A program made the translations under genes and the position numbers. DNA of 64,000 nt from Falciphora oryzae (Eukaryota > Ascomycota > Sordariomycetes > Magnaporthales > Magnaporthaceae), in contig JNVV01000009.1 of the NCBI GenBank assembly GCA_000733355.1, forward strand, positions 783,521 to 847,520, given 5' to 3'. The notes under the pieces are model-generated. The model saw nothing but the letters and a program-made list of their open reading frames with translations, ran no database searches and was not told the DNA's origin. Shown here in pieces: positions 35,576 through 47,302 of this stretch; the first letter of the stretch is position 1; each line of letters begins with the position of its first letter.

Positions 35576-38500
35576 CTTTTGCTCCTTTCCCCTTCTCGCC
35601 ACCCAACCATCACATCTCCGTGGGCGCCACCCCTGATATGTACGTACCGTACACTTACCGGCGTTGCAGGAGGTTTCATCACAAAGGTGGATGTACCCTT
35701 TCCCAGGAAGTGGGGAAACTGTCGCCTGCTTTCGCGACGCCGTAGATCCGAACAAGACCGGTGAGACTAGTGGCGATGTCGGATTGGTCGATCTCAAAAA
35801 GGCTGAGGTAGGGGGACGTGGGAGGGGTGGGCAGCAGCCAGTACCACGGATACTCGCGGGACACGCGGTGAACCGGGAAGGGAGGAGGGGTGTGCGACGA
35901 GGCCAAGCCAACCAGCGGGCGAGCAGCCCCGGGTTCTTGCGACCTGTTGCCGTGGACAGCTGCTGCTTGGGGACGAACGCCTGTCGTCTGTCACCACTAC
36001 CACCAGCACCCGACGGGTAATCTCGGGCTGGCCGCCGCGCCGCCGCCGCCCGTCCGTCCGCCCACGTCGTCCCACGCGCTCACCCCTTTGCCCCCCTCTC
36101 GTGTCGCGCGCCCGAGATTGCGAAAAGGCGGCAGCCGGGCGGCGGGACCATGGCCTGATGGACGTTAGTGCCAGAAGAACCCAGCACCGAGGTCTCGTCT
36201 CGAGAGGGGGACCAAAGGGATCTCTCCCCTCGCGTAGCGCAGGCTGCGACTGGGTGGAGCCACCACGATAACGGGGACGCGGTTCCGACCTCCGCGCTGG
36301 TGTCACTGGGTGGCGGCACACGGCTGTGTGCGCGCGCGCAGAAAAGGCGCCGCGGGAAGTCCCACCGGGCTATTGCAGCCTCTTTGTGTCAAGATCGGCT
36401 GGCGAACCCGATCATTTGCCCGGTGCTCGTGCAAAGAACCGCTTTGCGAACCCCTGGCCGCCTTGGAGGAGCCCCGAGTACCGCCCGCCACCTCGCACTG
36501 CTCTTCGTTCACGCGGCCTGCTGCCCCCGGGGAACCTTCCTCTGGTCCATCCATCCTTTCCTCTCTCATCGCAAATCGAAACAGAGCACGGATGGACGAC
36601 GCAACGTGTGATACGCTGCGTTGGCATCCATAGAGAGGAACGTCACACCGCCCAGACGATGCCTCTGATTGTCGCGATTGGGTGTGCCAACTTCTTTCTC
36701 CGTCGCGAAGCTTGCTGGCGACGGAAGTACCTTACCTGCGACATTGAGAAAAAGAAGAAAAATAAAATAAAAAATAAAAAAAAATCAAGTGTTGAGTTGA
36801 CAGGAGGGGACACGACGACCGTGTGCCGAGGTTGGGCTTCGGCCACTTCCGTCCTTGGGTTCGCGCGCTCAGGCCACTGCTGGAAAGACAGCCAGCGCGC
36901 CGGCAGTATCTGCGCACCCGACAGCAATGCCTTTTATGCGTCATGTGAGACGTGGGCTGCCTATATTTGTTGCAGGCCAAGCCTAGGAGCCAGGGTCGCT
37001 CGGGAGGCCATCCGACGTCAGTTTGCCAGGAATGCAGGTGGTGGGTGCGCGACAAAGAAAAAGATGAAAAAGAAAAGAAAGAAAAAAACGACACATCACC
37101 GGCATTCAATTTTTTTTTTTTCTGATATGGGCAGCAACGCAGCTCCTGCGTGACCACGGCAGCCGAGCATACACAAGATGGAGCTCTAGGGTCCACAGGC
37201 ATGCTGGCACGCCCTCGCATGGAGCAGCAGGCACTGATGGAGGGCGGGACACTAACATGACGGGCGGCTTGTCGGGGAATTTTGTTGGAAATTATCGATA
37301 TGCGGGGGAAGGTACTGCGACCTCAGTGGGCGAGCTGGTGTCACCAGCTGCGCTCTCACATCTCATCCGCATGTCGCACAGCAGGCGCTGGGCCGTTCGT
37401 GGCACATGCTTTCGTCCTGCGGGCAGGGAGGACCTGCGAAGCCCGCCTGTGGTTTTTGTCTGGCCTGCTGCCACCCCCGGCGGCTCGCCGCTGCTTGGCC
37501 TGCCTGGATACCTAAATACCGCAACACCCAACGCAACGTCAGCCTCACTCGTTGTTTCGGAGGTCCTGGTTGGCCCGCCGGATGGGGTGGCCTCGCTGGC
37601 CGACCGATAATCCAATGCCGCCGCTGGCGCGTGGACACCAAGCACACAGCACGCACGGCCCAGGTGGCCGCCGCCGGGTCGGGGCCGTACTAGCTGCTGT
37701 GACCCTCTCCTCTCGGACATGCGTCAGACTCGTCGAGCCCGAAGATAACGGAGACCAGACCTCCGTTTCTCTTGGAAAACATAGTTGACGTGAGAGTGAC
37801 GTCGCGCCATGAGATTTCCGCCAGCCTCGGCGCGTGCGGAACCCTGGCCCGGCTGCAGCGAAATGGACATGAGACTCCTCCTTCCTTCCTGATGTTGCCG
37901 GCAATCGATGCCCGCCGTCAATAGTGGCGGAGTAATTGGCTCCGGCAATGCGCTGGCCGCTCGCTAGTGGGTACCGGGACTGGGCGGGAGCGGGCGAAAC
38001 GAGGCGATAAGCATCGGTGGGAATTGCGCTCGTCGGGGATGTGGTGATTGTTACAAGGAAACCGGTGAGCCGACACCGTCATCACCACCACCGCTTTTGG
38101 AAAAAGCTGCATGGGCTTCGGTCTGGGCCCCGGGCGCACGGGGCCCGGCGGCAGGATGCGTTGGCCCCAAGGCCCAAGCCAGCCATCTGCCGCGCTACGA
38201 CGCCAGTAGTTTCCGGGCTGAGCAGAGACGTGCCGTGAAATGCGCGTCAGTAGGCATTCATGGTTGGGCCACACCGGGCTCGGTGAGCATCGACCTTTTC
38301 GTGTCTTGTCGCTGCGCCTGGCCGGCTTAGCTTCGGGACGACGACGGCGTCAACAAAAATAGTCGTCGCCCATCCGACTTGGCAGCAATGCAGCGGCTAC
38401 TCACCTCAAACACCCGATTCCCCACTGGAGCTTGTCACCGCCAAGTCGGCCGCGTGTCCATGACACGGCGGCCCGGAAGGAGGCTGCTTCCCGCGCTGTG

Positions 38501-39772
38501 GACACGACATGGCCTGGCATGATGATGGGGCTGTCTCACTGGCTCTCCCCGAGGACCGATGGGCAGAGTCTGACCACACTGAATACGAAAATCCCACTGC
38601 GAGAGCACACGGTGAGACGGCCGACTCCGTCTTGCCGCTTTCGATACCAACCTTCTGTGTTGCACCGATCCCGCCATGGGACGGGAGGATGGATGGGAAA
38701 GGGAGGAGGAGAGCTGAGAGGGAGGGAGGGATCAGGGGTTGGCCAGGGTGGCGGGCAAAGTGGCAGGCATTGGGACGCCCGCCGCCCGATGTGCTGATGC
38801 GAACCGCCGCCGCATTCCTTCCTCTCTTGATAGGAGGACGCCTCGATACGTGCATACTTGGCAGCTTCAGATATACCCGTGTTTGCAGCGGCCCTGGTCC
38901 GGCCGCCTTTTGCCTGGTAAATACGGTGTAGCACGGCGAGATAAACCCGACAGTTGCATGGGTCGTCCTGGACTCCTCCATTTCTTTCCGGCAAAGTGCA
39001 GCCTTTCCTTCCGGACGCAACTAGCAAGCGAGGCCTTGTTGTTACGGGAGCCGCCCTGTTGTGCTCTCCACTTTGACGCCCGGGTTTGGGGGCGTATGAG
39101 GCTTGGAGCCAAGGGATGAATGCAGTCATCGTCGTGATGCAGAGTCCCATCTAGCTCATGTAATGCCGGCCCAGGATGGTTAGTGGGCCGATCAGGCCTG
39201 TCAGGAGGCGGATCAGTGTGATTTCGGTTCTCCTGATCGGGATGTGGCCTCGAGATCGTCGGATAAGTGAAGACGGTGCTTGGATCTTTTTTCTCAAGAG
39301 TCCATATGCGCCGATCCCGCGAGCTCTCCCTTGCATGCACGCATCTCCAAATCCGGGCTGCCTCGTGTTCGCCTGGAGGCTGGAGTTGAGACTACCAGGT
39401 TCCGCAGGAGTAAACCGGAAGGAGGCGAAAATAAACAAAAAGAAAGAAAGAGAATAAAATAAAAAAGGAACCATGCAGGAAGAAAAGAGATGATGGGCGG
39501 CGAGCCGGAACAGTGACCGGCAGTGCATCCACCGACTTGGCCGAACCGTAACGCCAGCGTCCATCAGCCTCTGTGCTTCTGCCGTATCATTAGGCGCGCA
39601 GGGCAGGCAGGGCAGGCAGGCTAGGAGGACCAGGCCAGCTTGTCCTCCATGTCACCGATTGCCATTTTAGGCATGCTGCATGACGGCCCTGGCCGCATCC
39701 CCGGGCGGACAGGGCAACAGATGCAGCAGAGAGCCAGTCACTTGCCGGACCCACGAGTGACAGTAAAAAATA

Positions 39773-40327
39773 NNNNNNNNNNNNNNNNNNNNNNNNNNNN
39801 NNNNNNNNNNNNNNNNNNNNNNNNNNNNNNNNNNNNNNNNNNNNNNNNNNNNNNNNNNNNNNNNNNNNNNNNNNNNNNNNNNNNNNNNNNNNNNNNNNNN
39901 NNNNNNNNNNNNNNNNNNNNNNNNNNNNNNNNNNNNNNNNNNNNNNNNNNNNNNNNNNNNNNNNNNNNNNNNNNNNNNNNNNNNNNNNNNNNNNNNNNNN
40001 NNNNNNNNNNNNNNNNNNNNNNNNNNNNNNNNNNNNNNNNNNNNNNNNNNNNNNNNNNNNNNNNNNNNNNNNNNNNNNNNNNNNNNNNNNNNNNNNNNNN
40101 NNNNNNNNNNNNNNNNNNNNNNNNNNNNNNNNNNNNNNNNNNNNNNNNNNNNNNNNNNNNNNNNNNNNNNNNNNNNNNNNNNNNNNNNNNNNNNNNNNNN
40201 NNNNNNNNNNNNNNNNNNNNNNNNNNNNNNNNNNNNNNNNNNNNNNNNNNNNNNNNNNNNNNNNNNNNNNNNNNNNNNNNNNNNNNNNNNNNNNNNNNNN
40301 NNNNNNNNNNNNNNNNNNNNNNNNNNN
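39773..40327. other. Assembly gap (555 N)
   Basis: A run of 555 N. The first bases after it form a short inverted repeat, CATGGGC-CTT-GCCCATG, at 40328-40344, followed by an A-rich tract. Open frames spanning the gap are artefacts of N translation. Confidence 0.99.
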
Positions 40328-43300
40328 CATGGGCCTTGCCCATGGCAAAGAGAGGAGAGAGGGGGAAAAAAAAAAAAAAAAGAAGAAAAAAAGAACTGGC
40401 AAGGGAAGCAGATGGATGTCGTCTGCTTGCTTTCACCTTGAGCGCCTTGGCGCTGAGACGGCCATCATCCCATCCCACTGTTGTGCATGAGCGCCTCGCG
40501 GGAGTGGGGGGTCGGGCAGAGCGAGAAAAAAAAAAGAAAAAAAAAAGACCCAGTGGGTCGAAAAAGAAGGGAGGTGAGGAAGAAACGCATGCGCAGAAAC
40601 ACAAGAGACGGTATGCCCGCGCTGTCGGTGTACCTCGGAGTGGAGCGCAATTGCTCATGCGTCACAGTGTGCGCTGGGTCCCCCATTTGAAGGCTCTTGT
40701 TATGCAAGGAACAGCCTAACCGGGACTGGCGTTTTTTTGCTGTCGCTGGCGGATCCATTTGCCCCGAGACGAGATTGCCTCTTTTTTTTTTTTTTCTCTT
40801 TTCCTCTCCGCCACCACTCCCCTCGTTGTTTCCTCTCTTTGGCTGGGAACAAAGTGGGGATTTCCAGTTTTGGTTTTCGTCCTGCCTTGTTCTGGAAAAG
40901 ACGGCAGTTTGTGCCAGGCCCCTCGCGGAGTCCCAACTGAGGGGTCTGTGCAAAATAATCTTGAAACAGCCCAATGTTGAGATGGTTCATTTTCCAGCCC
41001 GTTTTTTTCCTTCTCTGTCTCCTGAGAAGATTCTTCCAGTCTTTGACAGGAGACCCGCCTGTAGCTCCCCGGACCACTCGGAAGGCTCCAGGCGAGTTCC
41101 CCTGGTGGCAAATGATCCACTGCGCGGAGCTCCTTCCAGCCAGTCGGAGCCGGTGGCGACCGCACCGGGGTAACATCCCGCGCGCCGGTGGAAAGCGTTT
41201 GGGAGTGTTTTTCTGTGCCCCTTTATTTCTTGCCATTTTGCCCCCTTGGCACGCTGGGGGATTTTTTGCTCTCTCCGGCAGTGATCCCTCGTCGCTCCTA
41301 TTATCAACATTTTATAATAATTCCCTCTTCTTCGCATCCCTTGCCTTGTCAAGCCAGCCCGTGTTGCGGGGCAGCGCGCCAAGTATCTCAATGGACTGGT
41401 TCGCGTCCCACATAGGTTGCCGGCAAGCCCTAGCTGCCCCGGGAGACTGGTTGGCCATGCAAATAGAGTGCAGTGCTTGCAGGGCCTGGGAGCAAGAACC
41501 CCCCACCTCCCTCGCAAACCAATTCGAAAAGAGATTGAGAAGTGAGGGGAAATGCAGATGCAACCAACACGAGGTGATGTGGCGGAAGACGCGATTGCTT
41601 TTTATCACGACGCTAGCCTCAAGCGTCGGTCGAGGACCAGTTGCCCGGTTGTGTGTCGCAGCTGAAGGCGCGACTCGCGACAAAGGCTCGCGCCTACGAC
41701 GTCAGCGCATGCACGTCTTCGCAGCTCGTCCGTATGCGCCGGCGGCCAGCAAGCAGGCAACATTCGATGAGTGGCCCTAGGAGATGCGTGGATGGCAAAA
41801 AAATAAAAAATAAAATAAAGATGGCGGTCGCAAATCCCACGAGGGGAGCCCAGAGACCAATCAACAAACTGGGAAATCTCCATTTGGAAGGTTGGCAAGC
41901 CTCCTTGCAACTTTGCTGCCCTCGACCGCAAAACATCCATGTCGCATCGACGATTACAGTGCAGGAACGCTGCGGGCTGTGGGCTGCACCACACACCCTG
42001 CAACTCTCAATCTCGCCACTCCAATCCGAGCCACCAGCCAGTGCGCGTGTTGCGCGCGCGGCGTCAAAAATCCGTTTGAAATGTCTTGCTTGAAATCGAC
42101 ATGGCGCACTCTAGGCTTTCCGATCGTGGTCTGGAATTCCCGTCTGGAACAGGCCGAGCGGAACGCGGGGTGCGCCTGGTCACTGGACGACGGACTTGGG
42201 CGAACGGGCCCGTGGCGTCTGCTGAGGTACGTGTGATAGCCTGTTTGGGAAGATGGGACGGACTGGATCGAGGGCGTCGTCGAATGACAGGCGCCGCAGC
42301 ATGTAAGGGCGGACCTGGAGCCGAAAGGACACAGCCAGGAAAAAAAAAAAAAAAAAAAAGAGTTGCGACCCGTCACCTGACCAAAAGCGCCTGCGTCATG
42401 ACAAAAGCGGTGTCCAGCCGGCGGTCGGTGTGCGCAGGCACTGTCCTGGCCACTAGGCAGATTTCCGCTTCGGCATTGGTCGATTTCCAAGGACGCGTCC
42501 GAGGCCCAACCCCAGACCCACGAACCCGGGCCTCGCTCCACATGGGAAACCGAGGCAGGCGTCCAGGGGCACTCCCTGATCGAGGACCAAGCCAGCCCCA
42601 CACGTCAGGTCCATCCAAGGTCGAAAAAAAGCAAGGGTTCTCTGCCCAAGAGAGCGTTTGTCTTTTTCAGCTCGTGACCAACTTGTGACCGCCTTTTTGA
42701 CTCCCGCCATGACAGATGAGGGTTTTGGAAAGAGAACCAGATCGTCCGATTCGACCATGTCCTCCCCATCTTGTGCCCACGCCCACACCCTGGGCCCCCA
42801 TGCTTTTCTGGCAAGGCGAACGGCGGCATGCACGCGCGCTTGCTGGTGACGACAGGCGTACCGTGAACCAAGCATGTCAGCGCAGCAGCGTCCAAGGAGA
42901 GGCAGTCGGAAAACTGGCTCATCAGCAAGCTAGTAACAGACGGCTAGGGTAGGTACCTACCGGTCTAGCTTCTAGCTTAGCCTCTCGTTGGATCAACCAG
43001 GCAGGTTCCTGAATCGTACGAGTTGATGGTGGCGGCGATACGTTTCAACGAGACAATGTCTTGCTGGTGTGGGTGCGCGGGCAGCCCATGCCGCGGAGCA
43101 CTTACCCCTATCCCTTTAGTGCGGGGGGGGCCGCCGCCTGGCCTGGAATTGCTAGAAGCGTTCGGCGCATCTGCTCTTGGTTATCTCTTCATCCTCCGCC
43201 TCCTAGGCCGCGACGGCACTCTGCACCGGCGAGATCGGACGTGTCCTCTCTCCCCTTTGGGGCGACCGGTGGGTTGAGGCTGACGAAGAGGCCCCACATA

Positions 43301-43430
43301 AAGAGATAGGGCGGCGGCGATGGTAATTTCCATGCGTAGGTGCGATGGCGGACCGGGGATTTCGACAGCCGGCATGATTTGTGGAACTGAGGTTGGGGGA
43401 CGCTGGCAAGGAGCCCTGTGAGTGACGTCG

Positions 43431-43453
43431 TTTTTTTTTTTTTTTTTTTTTTT
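43431..43453 (+). repeat. Poly(T) homopolymer, 23 nt
   Basis: An uninterrupted T run in the gene desert, directly followed by CCCTCAG; no linked coding exon could be found. Confidence 0.8.
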
Positions 43454-44327
43454 CCCTCAGTCTGACAGAAGCATTTGGCCACAGTGTCTTCTGGCCGACG
43501 GCGGGGTGGGCGTGCGCTCGGTAAAGCCCACCCCGGAGAGATCGGACCGCTCACCACTTGCGGTGTGCCCGCTTGGACACGGTGGGAGCTTGCACGTGGT
43601 GCTGGGGACAGGGACTGACTTGTCGCTTCGACTCAATTATCGTCGTATCAAACTTTCAGAGTAGCAACGGAGCAGCAAATTTCAGGCCGGGCACCAAGAT
43701 GGAGGTTCCATCGCAAGACAGGCATGGAGCCGTCAGGGATTTCCCCGGCTCGGGCAATGGATCCGGGCTGTTGGAGGGATCGGTGAGGAAGAGGAAAAAA
43801 AAAAAATTCGCGAAAGCAAAGAAAAAGCAAGACAAGGCAGAAGAGAAAGAAAATAAAAAGGAAAAATAAAATACGCAAACAAAAGGAGAACAGCAGAGAT
43901 TCGTCCCAACCGGCGCCCGATCGGCAGTGCGGCAGGCACAGCATAGTACCACATACAGAGAGGCGCAAGGCGTTGGCCGCCCGGCCGGCCCCGGATCAAG
44001 GATGCAAATTGAGGCTTTTCGGTAGTTGCAAGCATGATTGATAATCCGGCGACTCGGCTGGCGGACCACAAACGGATGCACGCACTGCACTGCACTGCGC
44101 TGCACGCGGCGATTTGGTCGCAGGATGCGCTTGGCTTGGCGCACAGGTGATCTGACGGGATTTTGATCGCACCCCTTGTCTGTGACTTAGGTGTGTCCCT
44201 CTTCCATCAAATGGCCCCGCGTCCGGCCAACCGACGGACATGGCCACATTTCACATCTTACGTAGAGCCGAGGAAAACCGGCGGCCAGTCGCGTCCGGAC
44301 ATGGGGATCGACCTGTTGGACGAGGAC

Positions 44328-44351
44328 TTTTTTTTTTTTTTTTTTTTTTTT
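44328..44351 (+). repeat. Poly(T) homopolymer, 24 nt
   Basis: An uninterrupted T run in the gene desert. Confidence 0.8.
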
Positions 44352-47106
44352 CTTTGTTTACTCTTGTTTGTGGACGGGTTGGGCTGGGCCGACACGTTGC
44401 CCGCTTCTACTGGCTGGGCCCCAACCCTACTTGCTGCTGCTGCGGCGCCGGATTTGGCGCAACAGTCATCGCTGCTGCTGCTGCTTCTTCCTGCTTGCTT
44501 GCCGTTGAGGTCGGTGAGATCGATTTCGCCCGCCTTTGCTGGGCGGGGCGCATGGAGCCAGATTTTCCCAATGACAACTCCCGCCCAACAGGCCCGACGG
44601 CGACACAAGCGTCGCGCATTTCCCAGGCATGGCCCGCTTGGTGCGGCCAAGGGTAGCACGGCGCACCGCCATTGGGAGAGCAGCAGAGCAGCTTTCCCTG
44701 CGCTGCCCTGCTGTCGCAACAAAGGGAAATGCATGCCGCCGTCCGCTGCGGTCAACTTTGTGGCCGGCTACCTCATCACCGGCGCGTGCGTGGGCAGAGC
44801 GTTTACGTGTCCCAACCGACAATTCAGGGTTTCAGACAGGGCTTCTCGCCTCTCCGGCTGCCAGTCAGGGCTGTTTTCTCGCTTCGCTTTCCCCGCCGCC
44901 TGCCAGCGAGGTGGCAGTTACTATCTCACCTGGCGCCGCTGTGCCCACTCTTGCGACTCCCGTGCCTCACCGCCTGACCTTTTTCTCGAGCCCTTCCCTG
45001 CCCGGCCCCCAGTGCTTATCCGCCCGCTCCACCGCAACAGCGACAACAGGGAATGTGCGCGGAAAAAAGAGGGACAAACAAACAAATGATTGAAATAAAA
45101 ATAAAAAATAAAAACACTTCCCCGCCCGATGTGGGCGGGTGGGCATCAACCCGACGGCCGAAAAGTTCGAGAAGGAAATGGAGCGTTGAAAAGGTTCCGC
45201 TTTTCGGTTTCCAAATGTTGCACAGGGGCAATTGCTCCTCCCAGTTGCGGCCGGGGAGGAGCTGCGGGTTTGCCGGAGGTGTCACTTTTTTTCGACGGGC
45301 TTCTCCTTGGTGGGCCGTTGACTTTTTTTTTTTTTTTTTCCCTGGCACATGGGTCCCGTCCTTTAATTCCCCGCCCTTTTTCGTCGCGGCGCGGCGGTTA
45401 ACACTGGATAGAACCCTAACATGGCCACCACGGTTGGGCACGCGGAAGAACACCTCTGATCCCGAGGCCGCCGTCGGGGGGATACCACAGGGAAAGCAGA
45501 CTAGGGAGACGCCGGCCGGATGCGACATGGGTGCAGGCGGGCGTGGCAGCGAGCGATGAAAAAAGATATGCCCGCGTCGCACATGGCTCTATGGCTAACG
45601 GGAGCGGACAGCAGAGGCGGTCCCTTTCGTTGGGGCGGCTGTAGAGTGTTTGCCCGAGGGAGGGGAGCACAAGGCACAAGAAGGGAGAGACCAAAGTCAA
45701 AGTTGCCCGAGGGGAGAAAAAAAAAAGGAAGGAAAATGAAAAATGACGAGGGCTAACTCCTAGCTTCACCAACCTACAACAAGCAAGCGTGCTGTCCGCG
45801 GCGAAATAGCGACACGGCATCTCTTCCAGCTCCCTCGTGCGTGCCCGCAGCCAGCCCGGCCTAAAAGCGGTACGTACCTCTGGCCAGCACGCCCACTTCA
45901 CACACCTCGAGCTACCACGCTGTTCCAACAAACCGGGCTCGGGCCTGTCCCCCCGGCCGGGGTCGGAGGCAGCTCTGGTGCTGTCAGATTTGTCGGTCCC
46001 AGATGTCCGGAAACGCCCTCGCCATAGTCGCATAGTGCTGGGCGTCGATCTACAAACTGTGCGGGGCGCCTGTCTACAAGTACCACGACTGGGTGTGGGC
46101 CCCTGGATGCCAGGGCTGGGCCAGGGGAGGGGGGTGTGCCGTTCTGGGAGAGCCGCGCCCCTCATGCAGATCTACGCAGCACCTCGCTCTGCAGCTTGGA
46201 ACAACCTAGCAGAGCTCGTCAAAGGGTAAACCTGGCTGTCTTTCATTTTTATTTTTATTATTTTTTTATTTTTGTTTTTTTCGAATTTTTTTCGCCTCTG
46301 TCCCGCTCTAATTATTGTGTTTTTTCTTTCTTTTTTATTCTCCGCCGACACGTCTTTTCTTTTATGTATTTTATTGTTTTATTTCTTTACGTTCATTTCT
46401 TTCTTTTGTCAAGGAGGCAGCTGGTCACCGCCGTTTCACTCCAATAAAAAGAAAGCAGGTACGGACCTTTTTGAAAGCTTCGCTCTCCTTTCTCTCCCCT
46501 CCCTTCCGGCCAATGGCATTTTATATGGCTTCTGCCCTCCTGACAGTCCGTCCCATACCTCCACGTCCCGCCCTGTCGACTTCTGCATGGGGAGCAACCG
46601 TCACACACTAATAAGCCCCTTCTCTTGTACACACCTCTGTCTCCGCTCCATGCTCTTTGGTCCCCTCACCGTCCCCCTCCGTTTTGCGCAACCCAAGGCC
46701 AAGCCATAGGACGCCACCGTATCTCCGCTGATCCAGAGGCTTTGCCTACCGGGTGCTGTTGGTTGTTACATCACCTTGCGTTTGGTTGGCCTCGTTTGCC
46801 CACCCCGGGTGCGCATGTTACGTGCTTGTGGTGATCACAAGCCCTGCCTGCCTACCCACCGAGCGCTCTCTGACCGTTCCACACGGCCGTCTCGTCCTCC
46901 CCACTCATAATAACTCGACATACCTCCTGGCTCGGACACCTCGTGGACCCTTTTTAAGCGGCCGAGCGCCCACTCCCTTCGAGAAAGACATCATCTTAGT
47001 CTCTTAGTCTCCAAGGCGGCTCCTGTGAACAAACATCGATCCATCCCTGTCGGGTGCAGACTCACAGACATCCAACGCCGTGGACGCGGACTTGATTTTT
47101 TATCTT

Positions 47107-47114
47107 TTCTCTCT

Positions 47115-47145
<31 letters not shown>

Positions 47146-47150
47146 CTGCC
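47107..47150 (+). promoter_or_regulatory. CT-rich tract upstream of the MFS gene
   Basis: About 44 bases made mostly of CT dinucleotides end roughly 155 bases before the start codon at 47303. Pyrimidine-rich tracts near transcription starts are common in filamentous ascomycete promoters; the assignment is positional inference. Confidence 0.45.
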
Positions 47151-47302
47151 AGGTCTCCTCTCCCACATCGCACCTGCGTCGTCCTCTCCCGCTCTGCTCT
47201 GCCCTTCCCGGCGTCCATTCCACCTTGCCGTCGTCAGGGTGGTTGTCAGGGGGCGTACCGAAATCGGATCCAGCAGGAAGCCGTTGCCGTCTTCTCATCA
47301 CC

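Larger units (their letters stand above)
33311..39772. other. Gene-poor region, first part of the right-hand desert
   Basis: No gene is supported. The interval holds an 8-unit GGT repeat near 33594, T runs at 33480-33498 and 35543-35572, and many overlapping low-complexity frames on both strands with no motif or consistent splice structure. Non-coding transcripts cannot be judged by eye. Confidence 0.6.
40328..47302. other. Gene-poor region, second part of the right-hand desert
   Basis: No gene is supported. Several long homopolymers occur (about 19 A near 42340, 23 T at 43431-43453, 24 T at 44328-44351), and a T/A-rich island lies at about 46240-46420. The longest open frames (for example 40974-41780 and 44163-45089) run through poly(T) and have random-looking composition. 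The last 200 bases, with a CT-repeat tract, probably form the leader and promoter of the MFS gene. Confidence 0.6.

Noticed and set aside
39590..40719. Open frames of up to 359 codons crossing the N run
   Set aside because: Length comes from translating 555 N as open sequence.
40974..41780. 268-codon open frame
   Set aside because: No conserved motif, high Cys/Trp/Phe content typical of chance frames, and no neighbouring exons.
44163..45089. 308-codon open frame
   Set aside because: Runs through a 24-base poly(T), giving a poly-Phe block; no motif.
45416..46165. 249-codon minus-strand open frame
   Set aside because: Low-complexity poly-Phe/Ser stretch and no recognisable domain.
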